DNA of 64,000 nucleotides from Pontibacter kalidii (lineage in GTDB: Bacteria; Bacteroidota; Bacteroidia; Cytophagales; Hymenobacteraceae): contig NZ_CP111079.1 in NCBI RefSeq assembly GCF_026278245.1, forward strand, positions 3,226,501 to 3,290,500. The letters are read 5' to 3'. The notes under the pieces are model-generated. The model searched no databases, had not been told where the DNA came from, and saw only the letters and a program-made list of their open reading frames with translations. The position numbers and the translations under genes were made by a program. Positions 51,964-61,013 of the stretch are shown here, one piece after another (within the stretch, counting starts at the first letter, position 1; each line of letters opens with the position of its first letter).

Positions 51964-53682
51964 CTACTGCCTGTTTTTCTTAGGTCTGCCCGCTTTATTC
52001 CGGCTGCCGGCTTTGGTTGTGGCCTTCACGGCAGGCGCTTTCACAGCTGGTTTTGCGCTGGTTTGCACCTTAGGCAAAGGCGCCTTCAGCAGCACCTGCT
52101 CCTTGGTGGGCCGCAACTCCGCCATCCAGTTAAAGCCCTCCAGCTGCTGTGCTCCCTCCTCCAGCTCATGCGGCGGCACAAAGCTGGCGTCCGGCTGTAC
52201 CAGAAACGATATTCGCTTCAGTTTATTTTCCGCAAACATCAAGGTCATGTCGCTGCAGATGGCTTTGTTCATACCTGTCAGCACCGAGTCGCCCTCCAAG
52301 GCAAAGTATAAACTCTCACCGTTGCCGTTCACATTCACCCGTCTTATGTCTCCATCTACAAAGTATGCGGTCATATCGCGGCCCTTTACCTGGTTGTAGT
52401 TCTGCAGCGTATCCTCCGAAGCGATAAAGGAGTTGCTGTACATGTACATGCGGTCGATAGTCTTGTTGCGCAGCTGGACGTGGATGGTATCGGCCACCAT
52501 CTGGCTTTCCTCGCTCCAGAGCACCGGGTTCACGTTTAGGTGCATAACAGAGTCGGTGCGGTTGTAGCTCAGCGAGTCGGCCTTGCCCTGCAGGTCCGAT
52601 TTAAAGATCTTTACATTCGGGTAAGCATAGATCATACTTGCCGTTCTGGCTCCCCTGGGTTCCTGCGAGTAGAGCGTATCGGCAGACAAAAACAGCGTAT
52701 CGCCCTCCATTACGGTTTCCATCAGTGCGTTGCCGTATACCTTGGCCTCGCCCCTATCGCGCCAGTAGCGGCCAATGGCACCGCGTATGATCACGTCGTC
52801 CTTCAGCGCGCGCAGCGACACGTTTTGCTGGGCATAGCCATAGCCGGTATTCTGGTCATAGAATAGCTTATCGCCACCCAGGCGGTACTCATCGGTCAGG
52901 ATGTAGGCGTTGCGCCCGAAGTTCGAGACTTTGGTAATGGTGTTGTAAGTGCCCTCCTCGGCATACAGATCGCCCTGCTCGCCATCGATAAAGGTTGGCC
53001 CCTGAAAATACACCACCTTCGTAAGGGTGTTGTAGCGCATGTTCTGCGCCTTGATGTTGTAATCAGCGGTTCTAACTTTTACATCCTGCTGAAAATCGAA
53101 CATCTTCGTTTGTGTGTTGTAGGAGCCCCGGCGGCTTTCGAGGCGGTTTTCCGGATCCACGATCACGCCGCCCTCGGTGTAGGTGGCGGTGCGAGAGTTC
53201 AGGTTATAGTCCAGGCTGGGCGTGGTGAGTGTCATACGCGGGTCGCGCATCACCACATTGCCAATAATCTTTGCGGTGCGGGTGTCGCCGTTGTAGGTGG
53301 CGGTGTTGCCGGTGATATTCACGGTATCGGCCTGGTTAATGCGCACATTGCCAAAAGCCTCCAGCACATTCTTTTCTTTATACTGATAAACAGAGTCAGC
53401 GTAAAGTGTACCATCTTTCTGCTTAAAGATCACGTTGCCGATGAGCTTATCGATGCGCTGGCCGTTAAAGGTACCGCCGATCAGGCTGTCGGCCTGCTGC
53501 AGGTCTACGGGCACTTTCTCTCCCTGACCCTGTCTTGGGCGCTGCTGTGCCGGCTGCGGCGGGGTCTGCTGCTGCAGCACAGGCCGTGGCGGTGTAGGCT
53601 GCCCTTGCCGCCCGTTCTGCCCGAAAACGGTGAACGCAATCAGGGTAAAGACAAGAGAAAAGAGTAATTTTGTGTGGTTCAT
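51964..53682 (-). CDS. OstA/LptA-like exported protein
   Basis: The 572-residue protein has a signal peptide, a Pro/Gln-rich spacer and a long OstA-type beta-jellyroll region (LIGNVIFKQKDGTLYADSVYQYKEKNVLEAFGNVRINQAD, RTAKIIGNVVMRDP, and later repeats). The Pro/Lys/Ala-rich C-terminus is basic. OstA-like proteins of Bacteroidota probably take part in lipopolysaccharide transport to the outer membrane. It lies just upstream of bamD in the same direction. Confidence 0.88.
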   Translation of the reverse strand: MNHTKLLFSLVFTLIAFTVFGQNGRQGQPTPPRPVLQQQTPPQPAQQRPRQGQGEKVPVDLQQADSLIGGTFNGQRIDKLIGNVIFKQKDGTLYADSVYQYKEKNVLEAFGNVRINQADTVNITGNTATYNGDTRTAKIIGNVVMRDPRMTLTTPSLDYNLNSRTATYTEGGVIVDPENRLESRRGSYNTQTKMFDFQQDVKVRTADYNIKAQNMRYNTLTKVVYFQGPTFIDGEQGDLYAEEGTYNTITKVSNFGRNAYILTDEYRLGGDKLFYDQNTGYGYAQQNVSLRALKDDVIIRGAIGRYWRDRGEAKVYGNALMETVMEGDTLFLSADTLYSQEPRGARTASMIYAYPNVKIFKSDLQGKADSLSYNRTDSVMHLNVNPVLWSEESQMVADTIHVQLRNKTIDRMYMYSNSFIASEDTLQNYNQVKGRDMTAYFVDGDIRRVNVNGNGESLYFALEGDSVLTGMNKAICSDMTLMFAENKLKRISFLVQPDASFVPPHELEEGAQQLEGFNWMAELRPTKEQVLLKAPLPKVQTSAKPAVKAPAVKATTKAGSRNKAGRPKKNRQ

Positions 53683-53805
53683 TTAAATCTCAGACAAAGA
53701 ACTAAAGACATGATGCAAAGGATTCCGGTTCTTTTGTCCTTTGCCTAACAGTCTTTCGTCTATTTTATACTTCAAAAGTAGAAAAAATTTACCGTCCGCT
53801 GCTTT

Positions 53806-55137
53806 ATGCTACAGAAAGTTTCAGGTTATATACAAGCCCATGGCCTTTGCGGGCCAACAGATAAAATTTTAGCGGCCGTTAGCGGCGGCATCGACTCGGT
53901 GGTGCTCTGCGAGGTGCTGCACCAGCTCAAGTATGATTTTGCCGTGGCACACTGTAACTTCGGGCTGCGCGCCGAGGACGCCGAGGCCGACCAGCTATTC
54001 GTCAAAAAGCTGGCCAAAAAGTATGATGTACCCTTCTTCACCGAAAACTTTGACACCCGCGCCTTTGCCGAGCAGGAGAAACTCTCTACCCAAATGGCTG
54101 CCCGCACGCTGCGCTACGCGTGGTTTGAGCAGGTAAGGCAACAGGAAGGTTACGACTACATCGCCACAGCCCACCACAGTAACGACCTGACCGAGACCAT
54201 ATTGCTGCACCTGACCAAAGGCACCGGCATTGCCGGTTTGCACGGCATCCCGCCAAAAAACGGGTACATCATCCGCCCCATGCTTTCGGTTACCAAGGAT
54301 GATATTTACGAATACGTGACGGAGCGCAAGCTCATCTGGCGCGAGGACAGCTCCAACGAGACCACCAAATACCAGCGCAACAAGATCCGCCACGAGGTGA
54401 TTCCGGTGCTCAAGGAGATAAACCCCAGCCTGGAGGAGACGATGCAGCACACGGCCGAGCGCGTGAGCCATGCCGAAAGTATCGTGGCCGCCTACATCGA
54501 GAACCTGCGCGAGCAAAGTATAAAGGAGGCGGAGCAAGCCAGGTATGTTTCGTTGAAGCCGCTGCAGAACGCCACGGGCCTGCCGGTGGTGCTGCACGAG
54601 CTGCTGCGCCCCTTCAACTTCAGCTACAGCGTGGTGCTGGAGCTGGTGGAGGCATTGGAGGGTATCTCCGGCAAACAGTTCGACTCGCCAACCCATACCC
54701 TGGTAAAAGACCGCGACCAGCTCGTGATCACGCCGCGCAACCTGAGCAGCTTCGGCAGCATCCTTATTAACGAGGGCGATACGGAGGCCGAGGCCGGCAA
54801 CGTGCATTTTTCGATAAAGTATGTGGATGCCGACAAGTATAAACTCAACACGAAGCCGCACGTAGCCGCCCTGGACGCCGATCTACTCAAGTTCCCGCTG
54901 AAGCTGCGCAGCTGGCAGGAAGGCGACTGGTTTGTGCCGCTGGGCATGAACGGCAAGAAAAAAATCAGTGATTTTTTAATAGACAAGAAAGTACCCGCCA
55001 ACCTGAAAGGACAGACCCTGGTACTAGTATCCGACCAATCCATCGCCTGGGTGGTGGGCCAGCGCCTGGACAACCGCTTTAAAGTAAGCGATAAAACCGA
55101 GCGGGTGGTGGAGATTTCTCTGAAACGACACACGTAG
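53806..55137 (+). CDS. tilS: tRNA(Ile)-lysidine synthase
   Basis: The 443-residue enzyme has the PP-loop AAVSGGIDSVVLCEVLH near residue 25, a CNFGLRAEDAEADQLFV segment, HHSNDLTETILLHLTKGTGIAGL and KYQRNKIRHEVIPVLK. The C-terminal TilS domain begins near LRSWQEGDWFVPLGMNGKKKISDFLIDKKVP. It modifies C34 of the AUA-reading tRNA-Ile to lysidine. It is divergent from the OstA gene, with a TTATACTT motif in the gap. Confidence 0.95.
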   Translation: MLQKVSGYIQAHGLCGPTDKILAAVSGGIDSVVLCEVLHQLKYDFAVAHCNFGLRAEDAEADQLFVKKLAKKYDVPFFTENFDTRAFAEQEKLSTQMAARTLRYAWFEQVRQQEGYDYIATAHHSNDLTETILLHLTKGTGIAGLHGIPPKNGYIIRPMLSVTKDDIYEYVTERKLIWREDSSNETTKYQRNKIRHEVIPVLKEINPSLEETMQHTAERVSHAESIVAAYIENLREQSIKEAEQARYVSLKPLQNATGLPVVLHELLRPFNFSYSVVLELVEALEGISGKQFDSPTHTLVKDRDQLVITPRNLSSFGSILINEGDTEAEAGNVHFSIKYVDADKYKLNTKPHVAALDADLLKFPLKLRSWQEGDWFVPLGMNGKKKISDFLIDKKVPANLKGQTLVLVSDQSIAWVVGQRLDNRFKVSDKTERVVEISLKRHT

Positions 55138-55301
55138 CACGTAGCAGGTATCACGACGCCTTCAGAGAGTACTTTGTCAATTAAAAAAGTCGAGCTACGT
55201 GTGTCGTGATACTTGATACGAAAACGAAGTTTTTACAATAGATTTTCCTAATTTTACAGGAGTTAACCGAATCTCAAACTATAATAAAACTATATCCGAC
55301 C

Positions 55302-56243
55302 ATGAAAGTAACCGTAGTTGGAGCAGGTAACGTTGGGGCCACGTGCGCCGATGTGCTAGCTTACCGCGAAATCGCGAACGAAGTAGTACTAGTGGATATT
55401 AAAGAAGGTTTTGCCGAAGGCAAGGCACTCGATATCTGGCAGAAAGCGCCAATCAACCTTTACGACACGCGCACTGTAGGCGTAACAAACGATTACAGCA
55501 AGACCGCCGGTTCTGACGTGGTGGTGATTACATCGGGCCTTCCAAGAAAGCCAGGCATGACCCGCGACGACCTGATCTCTACCAACGCCGGTATCGTGCA
55601 GTCGGTAACGGAGAACATTGTAAAGCACTCTCCGGATGCGATCATCATCGTGGTTTCTAACCCACTGGACGTGATGACGTATGCGGCGCACATTACTTCT
55701 AAGCTGCCACGCACCCGCGTGATGGGTATGGCCGGCATCCTGGACACGGCGCGTTACCGTGCGTTCTTGGCTGAGGCGCTAAATGTATCTCCAAAAGACA
55801 TCCAGGCGGTGCTGATGGGTGGCCACGGCGACACGATGGTTCCGCTTCCGCGCTACACGACAGTGGGCGGTATCCCGGTAACAGAGCTGATCGACGAGGA
55901 GACATTGAATGCTATTGTAGACCGCACCAAGAACGGTGGCGGCGAGCTGGTGAAACTGATGGGTACTTCTGCCTGGTATGCGCCGGGTTCAGCAGCTGCC
56001 CAAATGGTGGAGGCTATCGTGCGCGACCAGCGCCGTGTGTTCCCGGTTTGCGTGAAGCTGGAAGGTGAGTACGGCATTGACGGCGTGTACCTGGGCGTGC
56101 CGGTAATCCTGGGCAAGAACGGTATCGAGAAGATCATCGAGCTGCAGCTGAACGAAGACGAGAAGCAACTGCTGGAGACTTCCCGTGGCCACGTAAAAGA
56201 GGTAATGGAGGCGCTGGATAACATCAACGCTAGCAAAGCTTAA
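55302..56243 (+). CDS. mdh: Malate dehydrogenase
   Basis: The 313-residue enzyme has the Rossmann motif VVGAGNVGATCADVL at the N-terminus, the substrate loop with ITSGLPRKPGMTRDDL, DTARYRAFL, and catalytic GGHGDTMVPLPRY. Arg in PRKPGM favours malate over lactate. It serves the TCA cycle. Several in-house codons look highly biased, as for an abundant enzyme. A terminator follows. Confidence 0.96.
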   Translation: MKVTVVGAGNVGATCADVLAYREIANEVVLVDIKEGFAEGKALDIWQKAPINLYDTRTVGVTNDYSKTAGSDVVVITSGLPRKPGMTRDDLISTNAGIVQSVTENIVKHSPDAIIIVVSNPLDVMTYAAHITSKLPRTRVMGMAGILDTARYRAFLAEALNVSPKDIQAVLMGGHGDTMVPLPRYTTVGGIPVTELIDEETLNAIVDRTKNGGGELVKLMGTSAWYAPGSAAAQMVEAIVRDQRRVFPVCVKLEGEYGIDGVYLGVPVILGKNGIEKIIELQLNEDEKQLLETSRGHVKEVMEALDNINASKA

Positions 56244-56270
56244 GTATAAAAGTATACTTATTGATACTGA

Positions 56271-56300
56271 AAGCGCCGCTTCCGGAAAGGAGCGGCGCTT
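56271..56300 (+). terminator. Terminator after mdh
   Basis: AAGCGCCGCT pairs with AGCGGCGCTT over a 10-base loop, followed by TTGTTTTTAT. Two AAGTATA-type motifs lie between the mdh stop and the stem. Confidence 0.75.
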
Positions 56301-56445
56301 TTGTTTTTATGCCTCACTGCATGTGCAGTTAAAGCAGTTCTTTCCTGCCCTAGCTATACTTTATACTTCGGTTTAGCTTTAATATTTGCTGAGTTTATAC
56401 TTCTGTACTTGCTGAGTATGCAGGAAACACTCGCTCATCCTATTT

Positions 56446-56475
56446 TGTCATCCTGAAAGGATCTTGTGAGCACGT
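56446..56475. repeat. Partial second copy of the TGTCAT MITE-like element
   Basis: TGTCATCCTGAAAGGATCTT continues as GTGAGCACG, matching the left end at 44,771 for 22 bases. I see no matching right end within 100 bases, so it may be truncated. Confidence 0.5.
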
Positions 56476-56609
56476 TGCCTCAGCCTCGACACTAGGGAAA
56501 GAAGGTTGCTGTCTATACTTGAGTTATACTTTGGCTATACTTCCATAGCTTCCGCTTCCCGCAACTTGACACAAGCTTTACCAACCGCTGGCGCGGGTTT
56601 GCAACTAGT

Positions 56610-56960
56610 GCATGATGTCGGGTTTGTGACCTGACTGGCTCGCAGAGCCATGCTTATACTTGAGTTACACTTTATACTTCTCTGGCGCAAGCGTCCGCTT
56701 GTGCCTCTCTTAGCCCCGGCTTCCCGCAACTGGAACCAAGCTATCCTTCCTAGCTGCCGTCCATCCACGGCTTAACAACCAACTTGTTGCATCTCATACT
56801 TTGGAGCTCTCAAGCCCGAGAGGGCTCGTCCTTTGGTATCGCGCTGGGAGCTTTTCCTTTGCTCCTGCGTCGCAATGCCTCACTCGCGTTCGTCACCGGA
56901 AAAACTCGCATAGGCGCTCAACCCAAGGACTGGGTATCATTCGATAGCCTTGGCTGATGC
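56610..56960 (+). repeat. Long intergenic repeat, copy B
   Basis: Blocks matching copy A (47,716-48,060) in the same order and orientation: ATGTCGGGTTTGTGACCTGA, GACTGGCTCGCAGAGCCAT, CTCTGGCGCAAGCGTCCGCT, TAGCCCCGGCTTCCCGCAAC and CCAAGCTAT, then a diverged GC-rich part. An extra partial block with CTTCCCGCAACTTG lies just upstream at about 56,555. No gene is present. Confidence 0.65.
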
Positions 56961-56974
56961 AGCTTGAACCGTGT

Positions 56975-57300
56975 CCCCCTTGGAAGGGGGCAGGGGGATG
57001 ATAACCGTCTTCTGGACAAGGATCAGGTTTGGAGTTGCTACATTTGAGTGGACAGGTGAAGTAGTAAGTATAACACCCTCTCCTGTTTTTAGGACAAGGT
57101 GTGTGGCAAGTATAATTCCCCTCCCCGGAGGGGTTAGGGGTGGGTTTATACTTGTAGGGATAGGTCGCGACCTGTCCGCTTCCGGCAGCAACTATGAAAC
57201 TTATACTTTGGATAAAGCAATGACAGGCTCCCCTCCTTGGACTACCGAGAACGAGAGTTCGAAGGTAGCGAGCGCAGCTCTGAGGGGTAGGGGTGGTTGG
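56975..57300. repeat. Three G-rich hairpin repeats
   Basis: CCCCCTTGGAAGGGGG at 56975-56990, CCCCTCCCCGGAGGGG at 57118-57133 followed by TTAGGGGTGGGTTT, and an extended copy at 57,228-57,300 that begins CTCCCCTCCTTGG and ends GAGGGGTAGGGGTGGTTGG. They share a CCCCTCC-GGAGGGG fold and an AGGGGTGG tail. The gap 56,301-57,330 otherwise holds only repeats and AAGTATAA-type motifs. Confidence 0.6.
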
Positions 57301-57330
57301 ACCCGGCACTGCAGAAAATTTTCTCACATC

Positions 57331-59925
57331 TTAAAACCTGAATCCCACCGAGAAGTACGGCAGTACCCCGTCTTCTGAAAATCCGACTACCCCGTGCAGA
57401 AGTATGAGCTCTGCCGGGAGTACGTAAATGCCACCGCCGTAGCCGTGGTGCAAACCGCCGCCGTCATCGCCCCTGTCTGACCACACGCGGCCTACGTCGT
57501 TAAAGCCGATCAGGCCGAAAGTGCCCGGAAATAGAAAGGACGTGAAGTCGAACAGCTTGAGGCGCAGCTCCAGGTTGTGGAAGGCCATCTGCTCGCCGGC
57601 GAAGCGATAGTTGCGGTAGCCGCGCAGGTTGTCGGAGCCGCCCAGGTATAGCAGCTGGAAAAAAGCCGGGTCGCCGTAGGTGGTGCCGCCGCCAACACGG
57701 TTGGCCATCACCAGCCTCTCGCTCAGCTTAAAGTAGAAACCCAGCTCCGACTGCAACTGCCCATACTCCTCCTTCTCATCGTTTAACTGGCCCAGTCCGC
57801 GTAGGCGAGTGCTCCAGTATACTCCGCTGGAAGGCTGCACCGCATCATTTCGCGTATCCAGGGTAAATCCGCCCACCAGGCCACCGTAATACTTGCTCTC
57901 GAACAGGTTCTCCTCCGGGTTTTCTGCCTGGTACAGGTTGATGAAGCGCCCCTCATTGTCATCTGACTGCATGCTGAAGAACTGACCTGTCACACCACCA
58001 TATACCTGGAACCGCGGGGTAAGCTGACGCCGCAATACCACCTGCGACTCTATAAAGTCGTAGCGGGTACGATAGTAGCGGATAGGTTTGCTGCCGGTGT
58101 CGATGAACTCGGTGTTGTTGCCCACGCCAAAGAAGTTGTTGGTGTTGTTCGGGGCATTGGCATCCAGCGTCACGCCCAGGTCAAACTTACCGATCAGGTG
58201 CGGAAAATCGCCTTCGTAATTACCAAAAAAGGCATTGGTAGCCAGGGCGTGCCCTACCATCAATTTGTGCTGTGCCGCATAGGGCTCCTTCCGGAAACCG
58301 TGCTTGGTATACTTAAAGCCCAGCCCCAGCAAAATGCCATCGTCCAGATTATAGCCCGCGGTGGCCAGCGGCATCAGCTGGTTATACTTAAAGCTGCGCG
58401 GGTCGTAGTGGTTCACGATGGTGTCGGTGGAGGTGCGGATCTTGGCCATACTTTTAGCCGGAAGTATATTTTCCTCGTCTGAGCGGTCGTAGATCAGCAG
58501 CTTACCGCTGTTACGGAAGTTGTTGGCGATGTTGAACGCATCGGCGCTGCCCCCTCCTATCAGGCGCACTTTTATACTTGATTTGCCGCTGCCCTGCACC
58601 GTGAACACATCCTCATCGCCACGGCCATACAGCCGCAGCTCGTCCGTGACCTCCGGGGTAAAGGTGCGGTCCATCAGCAGGCGGTCGCGGGTGCTGTCTT
58701 TCTTTATCTTGTATACTTTCAGGTTGATGTCGCCGCCCGGCAGGTAATCCAGCACAAACTCCTCATGCTTGTCTGAGCCGGGCACATCCACCGCTTTCGA
58801 CAGGAAACGGTAGTACGTAAGCGCCTGCTCCATCAGATTGTTGCGGCGGGCCTTCATGATGCGGGCTATCTCGGGGCCGCTCTGCTCGTAAATAGGCTGC
58901 GGCATGCGGCGCACGGCCTCATCAATCAACCTATCTGTCAGCTGTTGCTGCACATAGCGCACCTCCTCGCGCCATACCTCCTCGCTGAGTTGGTTCATGA
59001 ACATGCGGTCGAAGTAGCGGGCATTAAAGTTAAAGCCCTCTATGCCGCGTATCTCCTCGTCGAAGCCCTGAAACTTGGGCATAATCCATTTCCTGGACCC
59101 TATCTTGGGGATTACGCCCTCGTTCTTAAAGAAAATCTGGTCCCGGTCGCGCGGGATAGGGTCGTAGATCTTGCCAACTTCATCCTCCAGGTCACGCCAG
59201 CGCCATTGGTCCTCGTGGCGGTCCCAGTCGCCTACCACGATATCGAGCAGCCTGGCCCGCAGCACGGCGTGCTGGTTCACGCGGTCGTCGTTATCCTCTT
59301 TCAGTTTCTCCAGCACCTTCTCGGTATTGTCGGTGTCCACGCCGTGCCGGACTGGCTCCCGCTCCTCCAGCAAGTATACGGCATTGGCATAGGCGGCCAG
59401 GGAGTCGGCCTGCAAGGCAGGGTCGTCGGGCAGGTACACGATCTCGGGGTTGGTGTGCAGCACGTTCAGGGCCTCCGCCAGGGGCGGCACTACCAGTGCG
59501 CCAAAAGGGTGCGAGGCCGAAATCTGGTCCTGCACAATATCTTTGGCCACAGTTTCGCGCAGATTCTCGGGCAGGGCCTTTTCCGGGTCTTTCTGCACCG
59601 TGCGCAGCGCCCACTCCCTGCCGGTGGCGTCCTGCAGGCGCAACGACTTGGTCTGCTGCCCGCCGCCGCGCTGCAGTATCTTCATGCCGCCCTGTTCCTC
59701 GCTCAGCCTTAAAACCCGCATCTTAACGGGCGTGGCCCAAAGCCCGCGGTAATTATCGCCGAACCAGAAGCGGTGGCGCTTGCTCACGTCGTTATAATCC
59801 GGGGCGATGGCTATGGTTATACTATCCTGTGGTGGTGAGGTGATTTGTGCCGATGCCGCGTGGGTGCCCAGCCAACAGCCGAGCAGCAGCCCTATAAAAT
59901 TGCACTTGGTTATACTTCTTGTCAT
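57331..59925 (-). CDS. Outer-membrane beta-barrel protein with exported kinase-like domain
   Basis: The 864-residue protein has a signal peptide (about 1-26). Residues 45-300 read like an atypical kinase of the HipA/Fam20 type: a glycine-rich strand pair (RGGGQQTKSLRLQD, 86-99), a basic residue in WALRTVQKDP (105-114), DWDRHEDQW (233-241) like a catalytic DRHxxN/Q loop, and PIPRDRDQIF (256-265) like a metal-binding segment. The C-terminal part, about 530-864, is a BamA/TamA-type barrel with GGSDNLRGYRNYRFAGEQMAF and a final aromatic residue (SVGFRF). The family comparison for the first domain is from memory of motif shape, not from a search. Confidence 0.75.
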   Translation of the reverse strand: MTRSITKCNFIGLLLGCWLGTHAASAQITSPPQDSITIAIAPDYNDVSKRHRFWFGDNYRGLWATPVKMRVLRLSEEQGGMKILQRGGGQQTKSLRLQDATGREWALRTVQKDPEKALPENLRETVAKDIVQDQISASHPFGALVVPPLAEALNVLHTNPEIVYLPDDPALQADSLAAYANAVYLLEEREPVRHGVDTDNTEKVLEKLKEDNDDRVNQHAVLRARLLDIVVGDWDRHEDQWRWRDLEDEVGKIYDPIPRDRDQIFFKNEGVIPKIGSRKWIMPKFQGFDEEIRGIEGFNFNARYFDRMFMNQLSEEVWREEVRYVQQQLTDRLIDEAVRRMPQPIYEQSGPEIARIMKARRNNLMEQALTYYRFLSKAVDVPGSDKHEEFVLDYLPGGDINLKVYKIKKDSTRDRLLMDRTFTPEVTDELRLYGRGDEDVFTVQGSGKSSIKVRLIGGGSADAFNIANNFRNSGKLLIYDRSDEENILPAKSMAKIRTSTDTIVNHYDPRSFKYNQLMPLATAGYNLDDGILLGLGFKYTKHGFRKEPYAAQHKLMVGHALATNAFFGNYEGDFPHLIGKFDLGVTLDANAPNNTNNFFGVGNNTEFIDTGSKPIRYYRTRYDFIESQVVLRRQLTPRFQVYGGVTGQFFSMQSDDNEGRFINLYQAENPEENLFESKYYGGLVGGFTLDTRNDAVQPSSGVYWSTRLRGLGQLNDEKEEYGQLQSELGFYFKLSERLVMANRVGGGTTYGDPAFFQLLYLGGSDNLRGYRNYRFAGEQMAFHNLELRLKLFDFTSFLFPGTFGLIGFNDVGRVWSDRGDDGGGLHHGYGGGIYVLPAELILLHGVVGFSEDGVLPYFSVGFRF

Positions 59926-60050
59926 AAAGTCTGTGTGATTGCAGTTTATACTTACCTGCCGCCATAGGGTTTTACCTCAGGCCGCTGCAGCTACTGCCAT
60001 CATACTTTAAGCACCTCATACTTTGCTACTTGCTACGTATAGGCATAACC

Positions 60051-60084
60051 AAAAGCGGCACCTCTTGGGAGAGGTGCCGCTTTT
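60051..60084. terminator. Terminator between the rhomboid and barrel genes
   Basis: AAAAGCGGCACCTCT pairs with AGAGGTGCCGCTTTT over a 4-base loop, with A and T runs on the sides. It ends the leftward rhomboid transcript. Confidence 0.85.
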
Positions 60085-60089
60085 GTTAG

Positions 60090-61007
60090 CTAGTCTTTCT
60101 GGCTTGCCTGGAAGAGCTTTTGCTTTTCTTCCTTGGAGAGGCTCTCGTAGCCGGAGCTGGAAATCTTGTCGAGGATCCGATCTATCTCGCTCTGGTCGGG
60201 GCTAATGGGGCCGTTGCTGCTACTGCTCCTGCCGTTGGGCTTGGCCCTGCCACCGGTAAAGCTGCTGTGCGTTACCTTCAGTTTTGGCTTGCGCTTGAAC
60301 AGGTTCGCAAAAAAATCGAGGACAGCCAGCACGGGTCGGCCCATGTCGTTGCCGCGCTGCAGCTGCTTTACAAACAGCCACCCTATAAAGGCGCCGCCCA
60401 GGTGGGCAATGTTGCCGCCGGCGTTGTCGCTACTAGCTCGAGCAAAATACCAAGATAACAGAACAATTGCAGCAGCAATGTACTTAATCCTAACAGGACC
60501 AATTAGGAGCAAATTGAAAGTATAATTAGGTAACAGCGTAGCTGCAGCTACTACTACTGCAAGCACACTAGCTGATGCTCCAATTAATTGGGAGTTAGCA
60601 CTTTTCTCAGCGAAACCTGGGAGCAAATTGTACATTGCAATATAAAGCAAACCTCCTGCTATGCCACCAAGCACATAAAGACTCAACAACCTTCTGGTTC
60701 CTAAATATTCAGTCACTAACATTCCAAACCAATACAGATTCAGCATATTAAAGAGTATATGCAGAAATCCTTCGTGAGTAAAGAAATACGTGATTAAAGT
60801 CCAAGGTTTCGTAAGAAACTCAATTGGCTCGGATGGCAATGAAAGATAATAAACTACTAGCTTCTCTACCCATCCATATCCTATCCAGCTTAATGGCGTA
60901 CCAATTATCAGGAAAACCAGAAAAACCATCACGTTGATGAGGATGAGCTGCTTGAGCGTGTTGTTGGGCTGCCGGAAAGCGTTTTTTATATCGTCGGTTA
61001 TACTCAT
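60090..61007 (-). CDS. Rhomboid-family intramembrane protease (downstream copy)
   Basis: The 305-residue protein has six hydrophobic segments and the rhomboid dyad: Ser145 in IGASASVLA and His202 in NIAHLGGAFIG. HEGFLHILFNMLNLYWFG is the L1/TM2 signature. The cytoplasmic C-terminal tail (from about 225) is basic and polar. From about 60,430 to 60,935 the gene is markedly AT-rich compared with both ends, as if the membrane core had been replaced by recombination. It follows the other rhomboid gene by six bases. Confidence 0.92.
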   Translation of the reverse strand: MSITDDIKNAFRQPNNTLKQLILINVMVFLVFLIIGTPLSWIGYGWVEKLVVYYLSLPSEPIEFLTKPWTLITYFFTHEGFLHILFNMLNLYWFGMLVTEYLGTRRLLSLYVLGGIAGGLLYIAMYNLLPGFAEKSANSQLIGASASVLAVVVAAATLLPNYTFNLLLIGPVRIKYIAAAIVLLSWYFARASSDNAGGNIAHLGGAFIGWLFVKQLQRGNDMGRPVLAVLDFFANLFKRKPKLKVTHSSFTGGRAKPNGRSSSSNGPISPDQSEIDRILDKISSSGYESLSKEEKQKLFQASQKD

Positions 61008-61013
61008 TATGCC

